A stretch of 64,000 nt of DNA from Sphingosinicella terrae (GCF_003347635.1 NZ_QDFY01000001.1:930001-994000), one strand, 5' to 3'. Counted from the stretch's first letter, positions 30,168 through 40,895 are shown. The notes: generated by a model not told the origin, from the letters alone. Numbers and translations are program-made.

Positions 30168-31862
30168 ATGACCGCCGTCGGCTTTTCGGTATCTACGCGA
30201 CTTCACAGGGCGATCCTCGTCCTGGGTGCGCTGCTGGCGCCGTGGACGGCGGCGGGCGCGGCCGAGCTGCAGACTCCGGTCGACCGGGCCGACCCGGCCG
30301 TGATCGGCGAGGAGATGCGGCAGAGTGCCGACCAGCGGTCCGGGGCGCAGCCGTCGCCGGACCGTTCCGTGATCGGCGTACCTGGGCCGGCAAGCGGCCC
30401 GAGCTCGTCCGGCGGTTTCATCGCTGGCGCGATCCGGATCGTCGGCGCGGAGATGCTGTCGCCGACCGATTTCGCGGCGGCGATCGAGCCTTATCTCGGC
30501 CGGGAGCTGGATGGCGAGGCGCTGCGCGCCCTCGCCCGCGACGTGGCGGACGTGGCGCGCCGCGCCGGCTACGGCCTCGCTACGGCGGCGGTACCACCGC
30601 AGGACGTCCTCAACGGCATCCTGCGCGTGCAGCTCGACGAGGGCCGCATCGATGCGATCGAGGTGAGCGGCCCGGCCGCGGCCATGGTCGAGCGGCGGCT
30701 GGCGCCGCTCGCCGACGGCCGGCCGGTGCGAACCGCCGAGCTCGAGCGCCGTCTCCGGATTGCCGGCGATCTCGCCGGAGTCGCGGTCGGCCAGGCCCGG
30801 CTGGCCCGGCGCGGCGCCCGCAACATCCTCATCCTCGACACCGGCTTCGACCGGGTCTCCGCTCAAGCCTGGATCGACAATTGGGGGTCGGACACGGTCG
30901 GGCCGGTCCGGCTGCGGCTGAGCGCCGACGTGAACCGGCTGCTGGCCGGCGGCGATCGTCTCAGCTTCGGCGGCGTCGTGACGCCGCTCCAGCCAGGCGA
31001 GTTCCAGCTGGCCCACGCCCGCTATGCCTTGCCGGTCGGCACTGCCGGGACCGAGCTCGCGGTGCGCGGCTATGTCGGGCATACCGAGGCCGGCGCGGCG
31101 CTCAAGAGCCTGGACCTCGATGGGATCAGCTACGAGCTCGCCGTCAGCGCCAGCCATCCGCTGATCCGCAGCCGCGAGGCCAGCCTGTGGGGCACGATCG
31201 ATTTCTCGATGCGCGACAGCGAACTCAGCCGCCGCGACCTGCGCCTGCGCAACGATCGCGTCGCCGCGGCCAGCTTCAGCCTCTACGGGACCGCTGCCGC
31301 GGCCGGCGGCCAGGCCCGCGTCCGCCTGACCCTGGTCCAGGGCCTCGACCTGCTCGGCGCGACCGACCGCGGCGATCCCCTCGCCTCCCGCTTCAATGCC
31401 GGCGGCACCTTCACCAAATTCGCCTTCTGGACCGAATATTATCGCAGCCTGGGCGGCCGCTTCAGCCTGCTGCTCCGCGGCGAAGGCCAGATCGCCTCGC
31501 GGCCGCTGCTCAGCAGCGAGGAGATGGGCCTCGGCGGCAATCCCTTCCTTCGCGGCTACGATTACCGCGAGCGGGCAGGCGATCGCGGCGCGGCCGCGGT
31601 CGGCGAGCTCCGCTTCGACCTGCGCAACCTGCCCTCGCCGCTCCGCCGCGCCCAGCTCTACGTCTACGGAGATGCCGGCCGCGTGGTGAACCAGCGCGGC
31701 GGCTTCGGCGACGGCTCGCTTGTCTCGGCGGGCGGCGGCGTTCGCTTCTGGGCCCGCCACGGCATCGAGGGTGCTGCCGAGATCGGCGTGCCGCTTGCCG
31801 ACGGCTTCAATGGCCGCCGCCCGGGACCGCGCTTCACCTTCATCCTCGGCGCGCGCTTCTGA
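30168..31862 (+). CDS. ShlB/FhaC/HecB-type two-partner secretion transporter (TpsB)
   Basis: 564 residues with a signal peptide (to about AGAAE, residue 33). A POTRA-like region follows (about 85-165, with GAIRIVGAEMLSPTDFAAAI and GYGLATAAVPPQDV), then a second short POTRA-like stretch, then a 16-strand-type outer-membrane barrel over the last 370 residues ending in Phe (FTFILGARF). The barrel motif GGNPFLRGYDYRERAGDRG resembles the conserved VRGY/RGY loop that plugs the pore in Omp85/TpsB proteins. It exports a TpsA passenger; no classic TpsA with a haemagglutination domain is present here. The adjacent divergent FecR/Gly-Asn protein is therefore the nearest candidate partner, by inference. 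Confidence 0.85.
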   Translation: MTAVGFSVSTRLHRAILVLGALLAPWTAAGAAELQTPVDRADPAVIGEEMRQSADQRSGAQPSPDRSVIGVPGPASGPSSSGGFIAGAIRIVGAEMLSPTDFAAAIEPYLGRELDGEALRALARDVADVARRAGYGLATAAVPPQDVLNGILRVQLDEGRIDAIEVSGPAAAMVERRLAPLADGRPVRTAELERRLRIAGDLAGVAVGQARLARRGARNILILDTGFDRVSAQAWIDNWGSDTVGPVRLRLSADVNRLLAGGDRLSFGGVVTPLQPGEFQLAHARYALPVGTAGTELAVRGYVGHTEAGAALKSLDLDGISYELAVSASHPLIRSREASLWGTIDFSMRDSELSRRDLRLRNDRVAAASFSLYGTAAAAGGQARVRLTLVQGLDLLGATDRGDPLASRFNAGGTFTKFAFWTEYYRSLGGRFSLLLRGEGQIASRPLLSSEEMGLGGNPFLRGYDYRERAGDRGAAAVGELRFDLRNLPSPLRRAQLYVYGDAGRVVNQRGGFGDGSLVSAGGGVRFWARHGIEGAAEIGVPLADGFNGRRPGPRFTFILGARF

Positions 31863-32022
31863 TCGAGCCGCGGCTTCGCGAACTTCAGATCCAGTCTCAA
31901 CAAATCGCGCACTTGCTTTGGCGCGCGATCACGCGGCCGTACGCAACTGCCGATTGACGGCCAAGACTTCAGACTAAGTCTTAAAGACAGTGTTCAAACT
32001 CAATGCTTTTCCGGCGGGCAGG

Positions 32023-32346
32023 TCAGGCGCCACCCCTTTCTTCCTCTTCCGCCCGCCGCTGCCACATCGCCATCGAGATCGCCTCGTCGCGGCGCAGACC
32101 GAGCGCCTGGTAGATGGCGAGCAGGGCGCCATCGGCCGCGCCGAAGCTCCACGGCCTCTTCTCGTCGCCGAGCACCCGCCAGAAATGCTCGAACGGCCGG
32201 CGGTCGGCGCCGCTCGTCGTCCACAGATAGGCCAAGGCGAAGCGCAGCGCGAAGCCCCGCCGCGGCCGCCGGTAGCGGCATTCCTGCACGGCCTCTTCGA
32301 GCGCGAGCAAGGCCTTGCCGCGCAGCTGCTCCGGTCCGAATCCCAT
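32023..32346 (-). CDS. Conserved small protein of unknown function
   Basis: 107 residues, no signal peptide or membrane helix. It is helical with many aromatic and basic residues (CRYRRPRRGFALRFALAYLW, FEHFWRVLGD, AIYQALGLRRDEAISMAMW). I do not recognise a named family. Coding support is the absence of stops, a protein-like composition, and isolation between the TpsB gene (convergent) and ssrA (divergent). Confidence 0.6.
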   Translation of the reverse strand: MGFGPEQLRGKALLALEEAVQECRYRRPRRGFALRFALAYLWTTSGADRRPFEHFWRVLGDEKRPWSFGAADGALLAIYQALGLRRDEAISMAMWQRRAEEEERGGA

Positions 32347-32511
32347 CGCCAGTCCCTGGCGCGAACATAAAGGGGACGCAAGCGCCCTGCCCGGCCTTCC
32401 GGGCCTCGGGGTCCCTTCGGAGATCTCGACGCCTCGCCGCCTCTCGCCCGCCGCTGGGAGGGGCTCGCTCTGTCGGAGACGGACTTGCGGCCTGACCAGC
32501 CCCGCTCGGCC

Positions 32512-32539
32512 TTCACATCGGTGGGATCCCGCCTATATA
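32512..32539 (+). promoter_or_regulatory. Probable ssrA promoter
   Basis: TTCACA (32512-32517) and TATATA (32534-32539) are separated by 16 bp, about 34 bp before the acceptor piece of the tmRNA. A GCCGGC-TTCG-GCCGGC hairpin (32547-32562) follows and would form the 5' leader of the precursor. Confidence 0.5.
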
Positions 32540-32572
32540 GGGAAGTGCCGGCTTCGGCCGGCTATGGCGATA

Positions 32573-32806
32573 AAGTGTAACGTACAATAGACGCAGCGGA
32601 CCCGGGGGCAGTACCCGGCGGCTCCACCACAAGCGGTCCTGCAAAGGGCCGGTTCTGACGGGGCCGAACCAGGATCGACGTGTGTTGAAAAGCGTTGCTT
32701 TTGCCCGGGCTGAGTAACCCGTTAAAGGCTCACAACCACAAGTGCCAACGACAACGAGGCGCTCGCAATTGCAGCGTAACGAGGTCCTCACGGACTAAGT
32801 TACAAT
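32573..32806 (+). ncRNA. ssrA: Circularly permuted, two-piece tmRNA
   Basis: The 3' (acceptor) half comes first and ends with CGGCTCC-A-CCA (32619-32629). The 5' half begins with GGGGCCG at 32660. These pair into a 7-bp acceptor stem with a G3-U70 wobble, the alanine identity element. The T stem (32602-32606 with 32614-32618) closes a 7-nt loop GGCAGTA, the diverged T loop of permuted tmRNAs. The tag frame at 32744-32779 reads ANDNEALAIAA then TAA. TGTAAC (32576-32581) pairs with GTTACA (32799-32804), setting the approximate outer ends. The segment 32630-32659 should be removed on processing. tmRNA rescues ribosomes stalled on broken mRNAs with SmpB. Confidence 0.93.
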
Positions 32807-33153
32807 GACAAAAGCGCGGTCCGGGCCCAACCGGGCAACAGAATGGGATTCCAGCGGTACGGGGAGCACCGGGCAACAGAAGCTCCCCACTCCACCCTTT
32901 CCTGTCCCTCCCACGTCATCCCAGCGTAATGATCGGCTGCGCGCAGGCACGTCGTGTCCCCCGGACACGACTGCGAAGGTGCGGGGCACCTTCGCACCTG
33001 CGCCCGGCCGATCATGGGATCTCACTCCCTGTACGAACCTCACACCATATACCGCTGTAAAGAAAAAGAGATTCCAGCTTTCGCTGGAATAACGAAAGGT
33101 GAGCGGCCACCCCCCTTGCCAGATCCCCTCGGCCCGGCTGTAAATCGACAGCC
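32807..33153. other. Gene-free region after ssrA rich in palindromes
   Basis: About 350 bp without a credible reading frame. It contains a nested 87-bp inverted repeat (32929-33015), a perfect ATTCCAGC-TTTC-GCTGGAAT hairpin (33071-33090) and scattered GGGATTCCAGCG-like fragments. The lipoprotein promoter should lie at its right end. Confidence 0.6.
32929..33015. repeat. Nested palindromic element with two internal hairpins
   Basis: Outer arms are ATGATCGGC (32929-32937) and GCCGATCAT (33007-33015). Next arms are GCGCAGG (32941-32947) and CCTGCGC (32997-33003). Inside are two perfect hairpins: TCGTGTCC/GGACACGA (32952-32970) and GCGAAGGTGC/GCACCTTCGC (32973-32995). Confidence 0.7.
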
Positions 33154-33411
33154 ATGAGACTCACCCTCCCCCTGCTCGCTTTCGCCTTCCTCCTCACCGC
33201 CTGCGGCCGCGAGGAGGAACCGGTCGCCAACCGCTTCGAGCGCCAGAAGGCCGAGATCGAGAACAAGGCCCGCGCCTACGAGGCGCAGGTAGAGAACGAG
33301 GTCAGCGCCATCGAGGCGCGGCTCGAGAACGAGGCCAGCGCCCTCCTGAACTCGATTCCCGCGGATGCCAACGGCGCCGAGACCGAGGCCGAAGCGAATA
33401 CCCAGCGCTGA
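33154..33411 (+). CDS. Small lipoprotein
   Basis: 85 residues with a classic lipoprotein signal: MRLTLPLLAFAFLLTAC, lipobox LTAC with Cys17. The mature part is one long, highly charged amphipathic helix (repeated ENKA/ENEV/ENEA units), likely a coiled coil. No named family recognised. It starts 347 bp after ssrA and is its own unit. Confidence 0.75.
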   Translation: MRLTLPLLAFAFLLTACGREEEPVANRFERQKAEIENKARAYEAQVENEVSAIEARLENEASALLNSIPADANGAETEAEANTQR

Positions 33412-33446
33412 GCGGCGTCATGACGCCACCTGCCGGGGGCCGCGGA

Positions 33447-33650
33447 TCAATCCCGGAGCCGCTCCACCCGCAGCGGCTTGCCGTCGGTCCTGAAAAGGCC
33501 GACGAAATCGGCGCGATCTCCGATCGGGCCGTGCAACGCAGCTCCGAGCTCGCTGCGGGCCAGTCGTCCTACTCGCAGATCCCCGTGGCCGCCTCGGTCA
33601 CCGCTTCCTCCCTGGCCGAGGCGCGAGGGTGACCAAAGGCCGCTCGGTCA
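33447..33650 (-). other. Possible gene remnant downstream of the amidohydrolase
   Basis: On the minus strand an open frame ends with LHGPIGDRADFVGLF then RTDGKPLRVERLRD and a stop at 33447. It reads like the genuine C-terminus of a protein, but there is no usable start codon before an upstream stop near 33653. It may be a broken gene or chance; a plus-strand frame at 33420-33632 is no better supported. Confidence 0.2.
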
Positions 33651-35717
33651 CCTTGGCCGGCCGCTGAAGCCGGCGGCTTGCCGAAGCGCGTCACCGTCCA
33701 TCACATAGCCGTCGCTGACGACGGTGACGACCCGGCGAAGCGCGCCGAGCTCGCGGGATGGGTCGCCGTCGACCAGCACCATGTCGGCCTCCTTGCCGAT
33801 GGCGATCGAACCGGTGCGGCCATCCGCCCCGACGATTCGAGCAGGGAGGATGGTGGCACTTTGCAGGGCCTCGGCCGGCGTGAAGCCCGCCTGCTCATAG
33901 ATTTCCAGTTCGCGGATCAGCTCGAGTCCGAAACCGTCCGTGCCCGCAACGATCGGCACGCCGGCACGATGCAGTCGCCCGACCAGCTCGACCATCTTCG
34001 CATAGCTCTGCCGGTAGTCGTCGCGCGTATAGCCCTCGACGAGCGGATAGCCCCCGCTGGTGAACACGGAGCGTTCCAGCACCGGCGAGATGATGCCCAT
34101 ATAGGGGGCATAGGCCGGATGCGGCCTGCCGCCGTCCTGGGTCAGCATAGATTCGAAGATGACGATGGTCGGATCGACGATCGTCCCGCGGCGGGCAAGG
34201 TCGGCGATGAATCCGCTCATCAACGGACCGTCGAGATCGACATCCCTGAAGAGGCGCGCCGGTCCCTCCATCCGCTGCCGGGTATTGGCCCGGTCGATGA
34301 CGTCCGCCGGCATCGATTCCATGACGACGAAGTTGAGGTGGGTGAGCTCGTCATAGCCGGCGGCGACCGCCTCGCTCGGCTTCATCCCTGCGGGGACATG
34401 GCCGTGAACGTGGAGGCCGAGCCGGTGCGCTTCCGCCGCCGCCGGTGCGATCCAGCTCGGGTCCATGCTCGTGTAGAATTTGACGCCCCACAGGCCCGCT
34501 TCCCTGATCCGGCGAACGACGGCCATTGCCTCGTCGACGCTGGTCACGACCTCGGCGCCCTGGGCCGCCAGCGGGTCCCTCCTGTCGACGATCACCGAGA
34601 TGAAGGGCTCGCCCATCAGCAGCTCTCCGGCCGCCCTTCGCCGCGTCGCGTCCACGGCGCGGTCGAACGTCGTGCCCGGGCTTCGGAAGCTGGTCATTCC
34701 GGTGGCCATGTTCGCCAGCACGTCCCAGTCGCTGCCGATATGCATGTGGCTGTCCCAGATTCCGGGAACCAGCGTCTTGCCGCGGCCGTCGATCACCCGG
34801 GCGCCCGCCGGTGCTTGGATCGAGCCCGCCGCGCCGATGGCTGCGATCCGCCCGTCCTGGGCCAGCACCGCGCGATCGGCCAGGAACACGCCCCGGTCGG
34901 CATCGAACAGCTGGACATTGTCGAACAGCACCGGCGCCCGCGCGCCCGGGGTCAGGAAACGCTCGGCCACCAACCTCACTTCTGCGGCCGTCGCGGCCTC
35001 CTGGGCATCGCGCATCTGCCTCAGCGCACCTTCATAGCCCTCCGGCATTGTCGAGATGTAGCTGACCTCGGCGAAATAGGTTCTGTTCTCGTCGAGCCAG
35101 ACGGGGACCGGCGATGGGGTCATCCCCCGAACGAAGGCGAGTTGGACGGTCTTCGGTCCGCGTGAGCCCTGAATGGTCAAGGTCGGTCCAAAGGTCATCC
35201 GTCCCCTGCCGCCCGGCAGGAAATCGATGCCGGTCTCGCCTGCCCTGGCGAGCGCCTCGACCAGCGGCGCGTTGGCGATCCCGACCCCGCCCGCCGGTAT
35301 GTACCAGCCGCCGGCCGGAGCCTCGCCGCTGTCGTTCGCCGTCCTCCAGCTCGCCCGGCCGTTTTCCACCCGATAGACTTCGGCGGCGTCTCCCGACATG
35401 GTGACCCCGCGCACTTCGAGCGCCTGGATCGTTCCGTCGGGGGCGAAATTGGTCACCTGGTCCATTTCGGTGATCCAGCCGCGCAGCTCCTGCGACCAGC
35501 GATAGGCGGTGCGGCCGTCGGGCAATTCCCAGCGCCATTGGTCGCCGTGCTTGCCGGCTTCGGAGACAACCACGTAATGGGCCGCGCCGGCCGGGGGCTG
35601 GAGGAGCTGTTCCGTGGGAACCGGCGTAGAGGTTTCGGCCGAGGTGGGTACGTCGTGCGCGAAGATGGCCATCGGCGCGGCGACGGCAAGCAAGCTGGCG
35701 ATCAGGATCCGGCGCAC
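33648..35717 (-). CDS. Exported metal-dependent amidohydrolase
   Basis: The GTG at 35717, with AGGAG 8 nt upstream, starts a signal peptide (ILIASLLAVAAPMAIFA); the frame extends further upstream but without a better start. The product is 689 residues. The first 270 residues are a substrate-side domain of unknown type. The C-terminal amidohydrolase barrel has PGIWDSHMHIG (HxH metal ligands), GVKFYTSMDP with the bridging Lys, LHVHGHVP, ELTHLNF and the late Asp in AGTDGFG. Relatives are periplasmic imidazolonepropionase- or prolidase-like hydrolases. The substrate is unknown. A second, shorter relative lies at 61801-63198. Confidence 0.85.
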   Translation of the reverse strand: MRRILIASLLAVAAPMAIFAHDVPTSAETSTPVPTEQLLQPPAGAAHYVVVSEAGKHGDQWRWELPDGRTAYRWSQELRGWITEMDQVTNFAPDGTIQALEVRGVTMSGDAAEVYRVENGRASWRTANDSGEAPAGGWYIPAGGVGIANAPLVEALARAGETGIDFLPGGRGRMTFGPTLTIQGSRGPKTVQLAFVRGMTPSPVPVWLDENRTYFAEVSYISTMPEGYEGALRQMRDAQEAATAAEVRLVAERFLTPGARAPVLFDNVQLFDADRGVFLADRAVLAQDGRIAAIGAAGSIQAPAGARVIDGRGKTLVPGIWDSHMHIGSDWDVLANMATGMTSFRSPGTTFDRAVDATRRRAAGELLMGEPFISVIVDRRDPLAAQGAEVVTSVDEAMAVVRRIREAGLWGVKFYTSMDPSWIAPAAAEAHRLGLHVHGHVPAGMKPSEAVAAGYDELTHLNFVVMESMPADVIDRANTRQRMEGPARLFRDVDLDGPLMSGFIADLARRGTIVDPTIVIFESMLTQDGGRPHPAYAPYMGIISPVLERSVFTSGGYPLVEGYTRDDYRQSYAKMVELVGRLHRAGVPIVAGTDGFGLELIRELEIYEQAGFTPAEALQSATILPARIVGADGRTGSIAIGKEADMVLVDGDPSRELGALRRVVTVVSDGYVMDGDALRQAAGFSGRPR

Positions 35718-36003
35718 GTCGATTCTCCTCAAGGATCGACCAGCGGTGACATCACCGAGCGGCAATGGCAATTGCACGCCTCGGGTGTCGAACGCTTCGC
35801 CGAAATCGCGAGGCGCGCTCGCGCGAGACCGCGCCTGACGGCGAAGCACCTGGCCTCCCTCTCTGTTCATCGCACGGGAAGAAGATATTTCCCGCACCGG
35901 TCGAATGTCCGCTTCCCGCTCCGCAAGAATCGGGCGGTCCGTTTGGGAAGCCGAACGTCTCTCATCCGGGCACGGATCACCTCGCGCCGGGAAACCCGTC
36001 CCT

Positions 36004-37803
36004 CTACTTCCTTCCGAACAGTTTCTCGATGTCGCCATGGGCGAGCTTCACCCAGGTCGGGCGGCCGTGATTGCACTGGCCGCTATGGGGGGTGACCTCC
36101 ATCTCGCGGAGCAAGGCGTTCATCTCGGCGACCGACAGGATCCGCCCCGCGCGCACCGATCCGTGGCAGGCCATGGTCGCCGCGACATGGTCGATCCTTT
36201 CCTTGAGGCTGAGCGCCTCGTCGAAGGCGGCGAGCTCGTCGCCGAGGTCGGTGACCAGCCCCTTGACGTCGCCGGCGCCGAGCAAGGCCGGCGTCGCGCG
36301 GACGAGCACCGCGCGCGGGCCGAACCTTTCGACCTCGAGGCCCATCTCGGCCAGCTCCGCGGCGCGCGCCTCAATCCGATCGCAGGCGGGCTCGTCGAGC
36401 TCGACCACCTCGGGGAGCAAAAGCGCCTGGCGGGCGACCCCGCCATTGGCCATCGCCCGGCGCATCCGCTCGAGCACCAGCCGCTCGTGCGCGGCATGCT
36501 GGTCGACGAGCACGAGGCCGTCCTCGGCCTCGGCGACGATATAGGTGGCGGCGACCTGGCCGCGGGCGACGCCGAGCGGGAAAGCCCGCGCTTTGGGCGG
36601 CGGCGCGATCGCGGCCTCGGCCCGTCCCGCGGGGGCGTAAGCGAGAGGGTCTTCCCTGACCGTCTGGCCTGCACCCGTCGGCGGGACATAGGTCGGCCAG
36701 GGCGACGCGGACGCCCGGACCTGCGGCCGGAGCGAGAATTGATGCTCCAGGCTCGTCTCCGAAACCGCCTCGCTCACCCAATTGCCCAAAGCCGCGGCCC
36801 TCGGGCGCTGGGCGCTGCGGTGGCCGGCGGCGTCGAGCGCGTGGCGCAGGCCGCCGACGATGAGGCCGCGTATGCCGGCGGGGTCTCGGAACCGGACCTC
36901 CGTCTTGGCCGGATGGACGTTGACGTCGACCTCGTCGCCGGGAAGGTCGATGAACAAAGCGAGCACCGGGTGGCGGTCGCGCGCGAGCAGGTCCTGATAG
37001 GCGGCGCGGACGGCGCCGATCAGCAGCCGGTCCTTCACCGGCCGGCCGTTGACGAACAGATATTGATGGTCGGCGACGCCGCGGTTGAAGGTCGGCAGGC
37101 CGGCGACGCCGCCCAGGCGGGCATTGCCGCGGACATAGTCGAGGGCGAGGCTGTTGTCGGCGAGCTCGCGGCTGGTCAGCGCCGCCACCCGTGCCGGGCG
37201 ATCCTCGCCCGGCGGGACGGCAAGGACGCGCCGGCCGTCATGATCGAGGCTGAAGCCGATATCGGGCCGCGCCATGGCGAGCCGCTTCACGACGTCGAGG
37301 CAGGCGGCATATTCCGAGCGTTCCGAGCGGAGGAACTTGCGCCGCGCCGGTACCCGCCCGAATAATTGCTCGACGGTGACCCGCGTCCCCGGCGGCAGCG
37401 CCGCCGGCCCTTCCGAGACGAGCGCGCCATTGTCGACGATCCGCGCCCATCCGTCGGCTCCGCGCACCCGGCTCTCCAAGTTAAGGCGCGCCACGCTGGC
37501 GATCGAGGGCAAGGCCTCGCCGCGGAAGCCGAGCGTGGCGACCCGCTCGATTGCCTCGTCGGGAAGCTTGGAGGTGGCGTGACGCTCCAGCGCCAGCGCG
37601 AGGTCGTCGCGGCCCATGCCGCAGCCGTCGTCGGCGACCTCGATCCGGCCGATGCCGCCGCCCGCCAAGGATACGACGATCCGTGCCGCTCCTGCGTCGA
37701 TCGCATTCTCGACGAGCTCCTTCAACGCGCTGGCCGGTCTTTCCACCACTTCACCGGCGGCGATGCGGTTGACCAGGCGTTCGGGGAGGCGTCTTATTGA
37801 CAT
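36004..37803 (-). CDS. mutL: DNA mismatch repair protein MutL (endonuclease type)
   Basis: 599 residues. The N-terminal GHKL ATPase is complete ([32 protein letters not shown]). The C-terminal domain carries the nicking-endonuclease motif [12 protein letters not shown], which fits DQHA-x2-E-x4-E, with ACHGSV and the terminal [12 protein letters not shown] zinc-site motif. Endonuclease MutL makes the strand nick in organisms lacking MutH, as alphaproteobacteria do. It is divergent from mreB across a 134-bp gap. Confidence 0.97.
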   Translation of the reverse strand: MSIRRLPERLVNRIAAGEVVERPASALKELVENAIDAGAARIVVSLAGGGIGRIEVADDGCGMGRDDLALALERHATSKLPDEAIERVATLGFRGEALPSIASVARLNLESRVRGADGWARIVDNGALVSEGPAALPPGTRVTVEQLFGRVPARRKFLRSERSEYAACLDVVKRLAMARPDIGFSLDHDGRRVLAVPPGEDRPARVAALTSRELADNSLALDYVRGNARLGGVAGLPTFNRGVADHQYLFVNGRPVKDRLLIGAVRAAYQDLLARDRHPVLALFIDLPGDEVDVNVHPAKTEVRFRDPAGIRGLIVGGLRHALDAAGHRSAQRPRAAALGNWVSEAVSETSLEHQFSLRPQVRASASPWPTYVPPTGAGQTVREDPLAYAPAGRAEAAIAPPPKARAFPLGVARGQVAATYIVAEAEDGLVLVDQHAAHERLVLERMRRAMANGGVARQALLLPEVVELDEPACDRIEARAAELAEMGLEVERFGPRAVLVRATPALLGAGDVKGLVTDLGDELAAFDEALSLKERIDHVAATMACHGSVRAGRILSVAEMNALLREMEVTPHSGQCNHGRPTWVKLAHGDIEKLFGRK

Positions 37804-37913
37804 CGATGAAGCTCTATACGAAGCGGCGTCGGCACGCCGCCGCGCGCCACACTTGCTATGGACCGTTTACGGTGTCTTCCACTAGGAGAATATTAGGGTA
37901 ATCGGGTCATTAA

Positions 37914-38999
<1,086 letters not shown>

Positions 39000-39133
39000 G
39001 GCCGACGAGGGGACGAAGATTGGGCGACGTCGCCGCGTTCGTTTCTGGCGACCGGAGCAAGCACCTTCCCTTCCCGCGCGTCACGCGAGGGGGGAAGGCT
39101 GCTTATACCCGCGCTCTCGGCCTGTCCTAACCC

Positions 39134-40210
39134 ATGCCGCCGCCTCCCCATCGCCGCACCGGCTTCTCGCGCAAGGCGCAGTTCGGCCTGTTCATCGGCT
39201 ATGTCGTCGCCATCGCCGGCATGGTGGTGGCGGTGCTGCTGCTCGCCATCGCCATCGTCGACCCGCGCGGCTTCGCGGCGATCAAGGGCGCGGCGCTCGA
39301 TGCGACCGCGCCGGTGAGCGCCGGCGGACGCAGCGTCACCGGCTTCTTCGGCGGCATCGGCTCGGCGATCGGCGACTATTTCCGCGCCGGCTCGCAGAAT
39401 GCCGAATTGCGCTCCGAGCTCGAGGCGACGCGGCGCGAGCTCATGCAGTCGCGGATCGCGGTCGCGGAGAATGCCCGGCTGCGCGCGCTGCTCGGCCTCG
39501 CCCGTGAGGCTCAGGACGAGATCGCGATCGCCCGCGTCGTCGGCTCGAGCTACGACAGTCCGCGCCGGCTGGCGACCTTGTCCGCGGGAAGCGCCGACGG
39601 CGTCCGGATCGGCCAGCCGGTGCGCAGCGCCGACGGCCTCATCGGGCGGGTGCTCGAGACCGGCCGCTGGGCCTCGCGCATCCTGCTGGTCAGCGACGGC
39701 GCGAGCAGCGTCCCGGTCCGCTCGCTCCGCAACAACGTCCCCGCCCTCGCGGTCGGCCGCGGCGACGGCACGATCGAGCTGCGCACGCTCGAGGTCGGCG
39801 AAAATCCCTTCCGGCGCGGCGACATATTGGTGACCTCGGGCGTCGGCGGAATCTTCCCGTCCAACGTGCCCGCGGCCGAGGTCGTCCGCATCGAGGGCGA
39901 CACCGCCATCGCCCGCCCGGTCGCCGATCCGGCCCAGGCCGAGCTCGCGATCGTCCAGCCCGCCTATCAGCCCGCCGCGACCGGCGAGCTCGAGGACGCG
40001 CCGCGCAGCGTGGTGGCGCCGCCGGTCGTGGGGCCGCCTTTGCCCCCGTCCGCCGCGACGCCGCAGCCGCTCCAGCGCAATCCCGACTACCAGCCCGCCC
40101 TCCAGGACCCGCAGCCCGGCACCTTCGCCCGTCCGCCCGCCGCCGCGCCGGTGCCGGCCCCGGGGCAGGTGCAGCCGCAGCGTCCGACCCAGGCCGGAAC
40201 ACCGCAATGA
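39134..40210 (+). CDS. mreC: Rod shape-determining protein MreC
   Basis: 358 residues: a short cytoplasmic tail, one membrane helix (about 18-42), a coiled coil (about 90-125, NAELRSELEATRRELMQSRI), then the periplasmic double beta-barrel with GVRIGQPVRSADGLIGRVLE and the DILVTSGVGGIFPSNVPAAEV signature. A Pro/Ala-rich tail of about 80 residues follows. MreC bridges MreB/MreD to PBP2. The gene is 134 bp downstream of mreB and separated from mreD by a REP-like pair. Confidence 0.95.
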   Translation: MPPPPHRRTGFSRKAQFGLFIGYVVAIAGMVVAVLLLAIAIVDPRGFAAIKGAALDATAPVSAGGRSVTGFFGGIGSAIGDYFRAGSQNAELRSELEATRRELMQSRIAVAENARLRALLGLAREAQDEIAIARVVGSSYDSPRRLATLSAGSADGVRIGQPVRSADGLIGRVLETGRWASRILLVSDGASSVPVRSLRNNVPALAVGRGDGTIELRTLEVGENPFRRGDILVTSGVGGIFPSNVPAAEVVRIEGDTAIARPVADPAQAELAIVQPAYQPAATGELEDAPRSVVAPPVVGPPLPPSAATPQPLQRNPDYQPALQDPQPGTFARPPAAAPVPAPGQVQPQRPTQAGTPQ

Positions 40211-40230
40211 ACGGGCCGCGCCTCCCAACA

Positions 40231-40355
40231 CCGTTCGGGCTGAGCCTGTCGAAGCGCTCTTGCTTCTTTGTCCGAGGCGGACCGCGGACCGCCCGCAGCG
40301 AGCTGGCCGCAGACCAAGAAGAAGGGATGGGCTTCGACGAGCTCAGCCCGAACGG
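40231..40355. repeat. REP-like inverted pair between mreC and mreD
   Basis: Left arm CCGTTCGGGCTGAGCCTGTC (continuing GAAGC, 40231-40255) and right arm GGGCTTCGACGAGCTCAGCC (continuing CGAACGG, 40329-40355) are near-perfect inverted copies about 75 bp apart. The same unit recurs at 51539-51624. REP pairs of this kind are spread by RAYT transposases and can affect mRNA stability in operons. Confidence 0.75.
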
Positions 40356-40379
40356 AGTGGGATGCGGGGGATTCCGGAG

Positions 40380-40895
40380 ATGAACCGGATCGCCGGATCC
40401 GAGGCCGAGGTCGCCGTCTTCGACCTGAGGCGGCGCTACGTGCCTCTGCTGTCGACACTCGCCGCCATCCTGCTGGCGCTGCTGCCGATCGTCGCCGCGA
40501 CGCCCTTGCTCCCGGATTTCGGCTTCCTCGTCATTCTGACCTGGCGGCTGCTGCGGCCGGAAATCTGGACGCCGCGCATGGCGCTGGGCCTCGGCCTCGT
40601 CGCCGACCTCGTCGGCGGCCAGCCGATCGGCCAGTCGATGCTGCTGTGGACCGCTGCCTTCCTCGTCCTCGATCTCATCGACACCCGGCTGGGCTTTCGG
40701 GACTATATGATGGACTGGCTCGTCGCGAGCGGCCTCATCCTCGTCCACACGCTCGGCGGCTGGTATATCGGCCTGCTGATGGGTGCCGACGTCGCCTTCT
40801 CCATCCTCTGGCCGCAGATCGTGCTGACGATCCTCGCCTATCCGATCGCGGCACGGATCGTGCTCACGCTCGACCGCTGGCGGCTGATGCGATGA
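40380..40895 (+). CDS. mreD: Rod shape-determining protein MreD
   Basis: The ATG at 40380 (GGGGG upstream; alternative ATG at 40362) gives 171 residues, normal for MreD, with five or so membrane segments. Typical features are RPEIWTPRMALGLGLVADLV and GQSMLLWTAAFLVLDLIDTR. MreD is the membrane partner of MreC. Upstream of the start the frame is repeat DNA, so longer start choices are unlikely. Confidence 0.92.
   Translation: MNRIAGSEAEVAVFDLRRRYVPLLSTLAAILLALLPIVAATPLLPDFGFLVILTWRLLRPEIWTPRMALGLGLVADLVGGQPIGQSMLLWTAAFLVLDLIDTRLGFRDYMMDWLVASGLILVHTLGGWYIGLLMGADVAFSILWPQIVLTILAYPIAARIVLTLDRWRLMR

Noticed and set aside
33420-33632. Plus-strand 70-codon frame after the small lipoprotein
   Set aside because: No ribosome site, no domain and unusual composition; the minus-strand reading is at least as protein-like.
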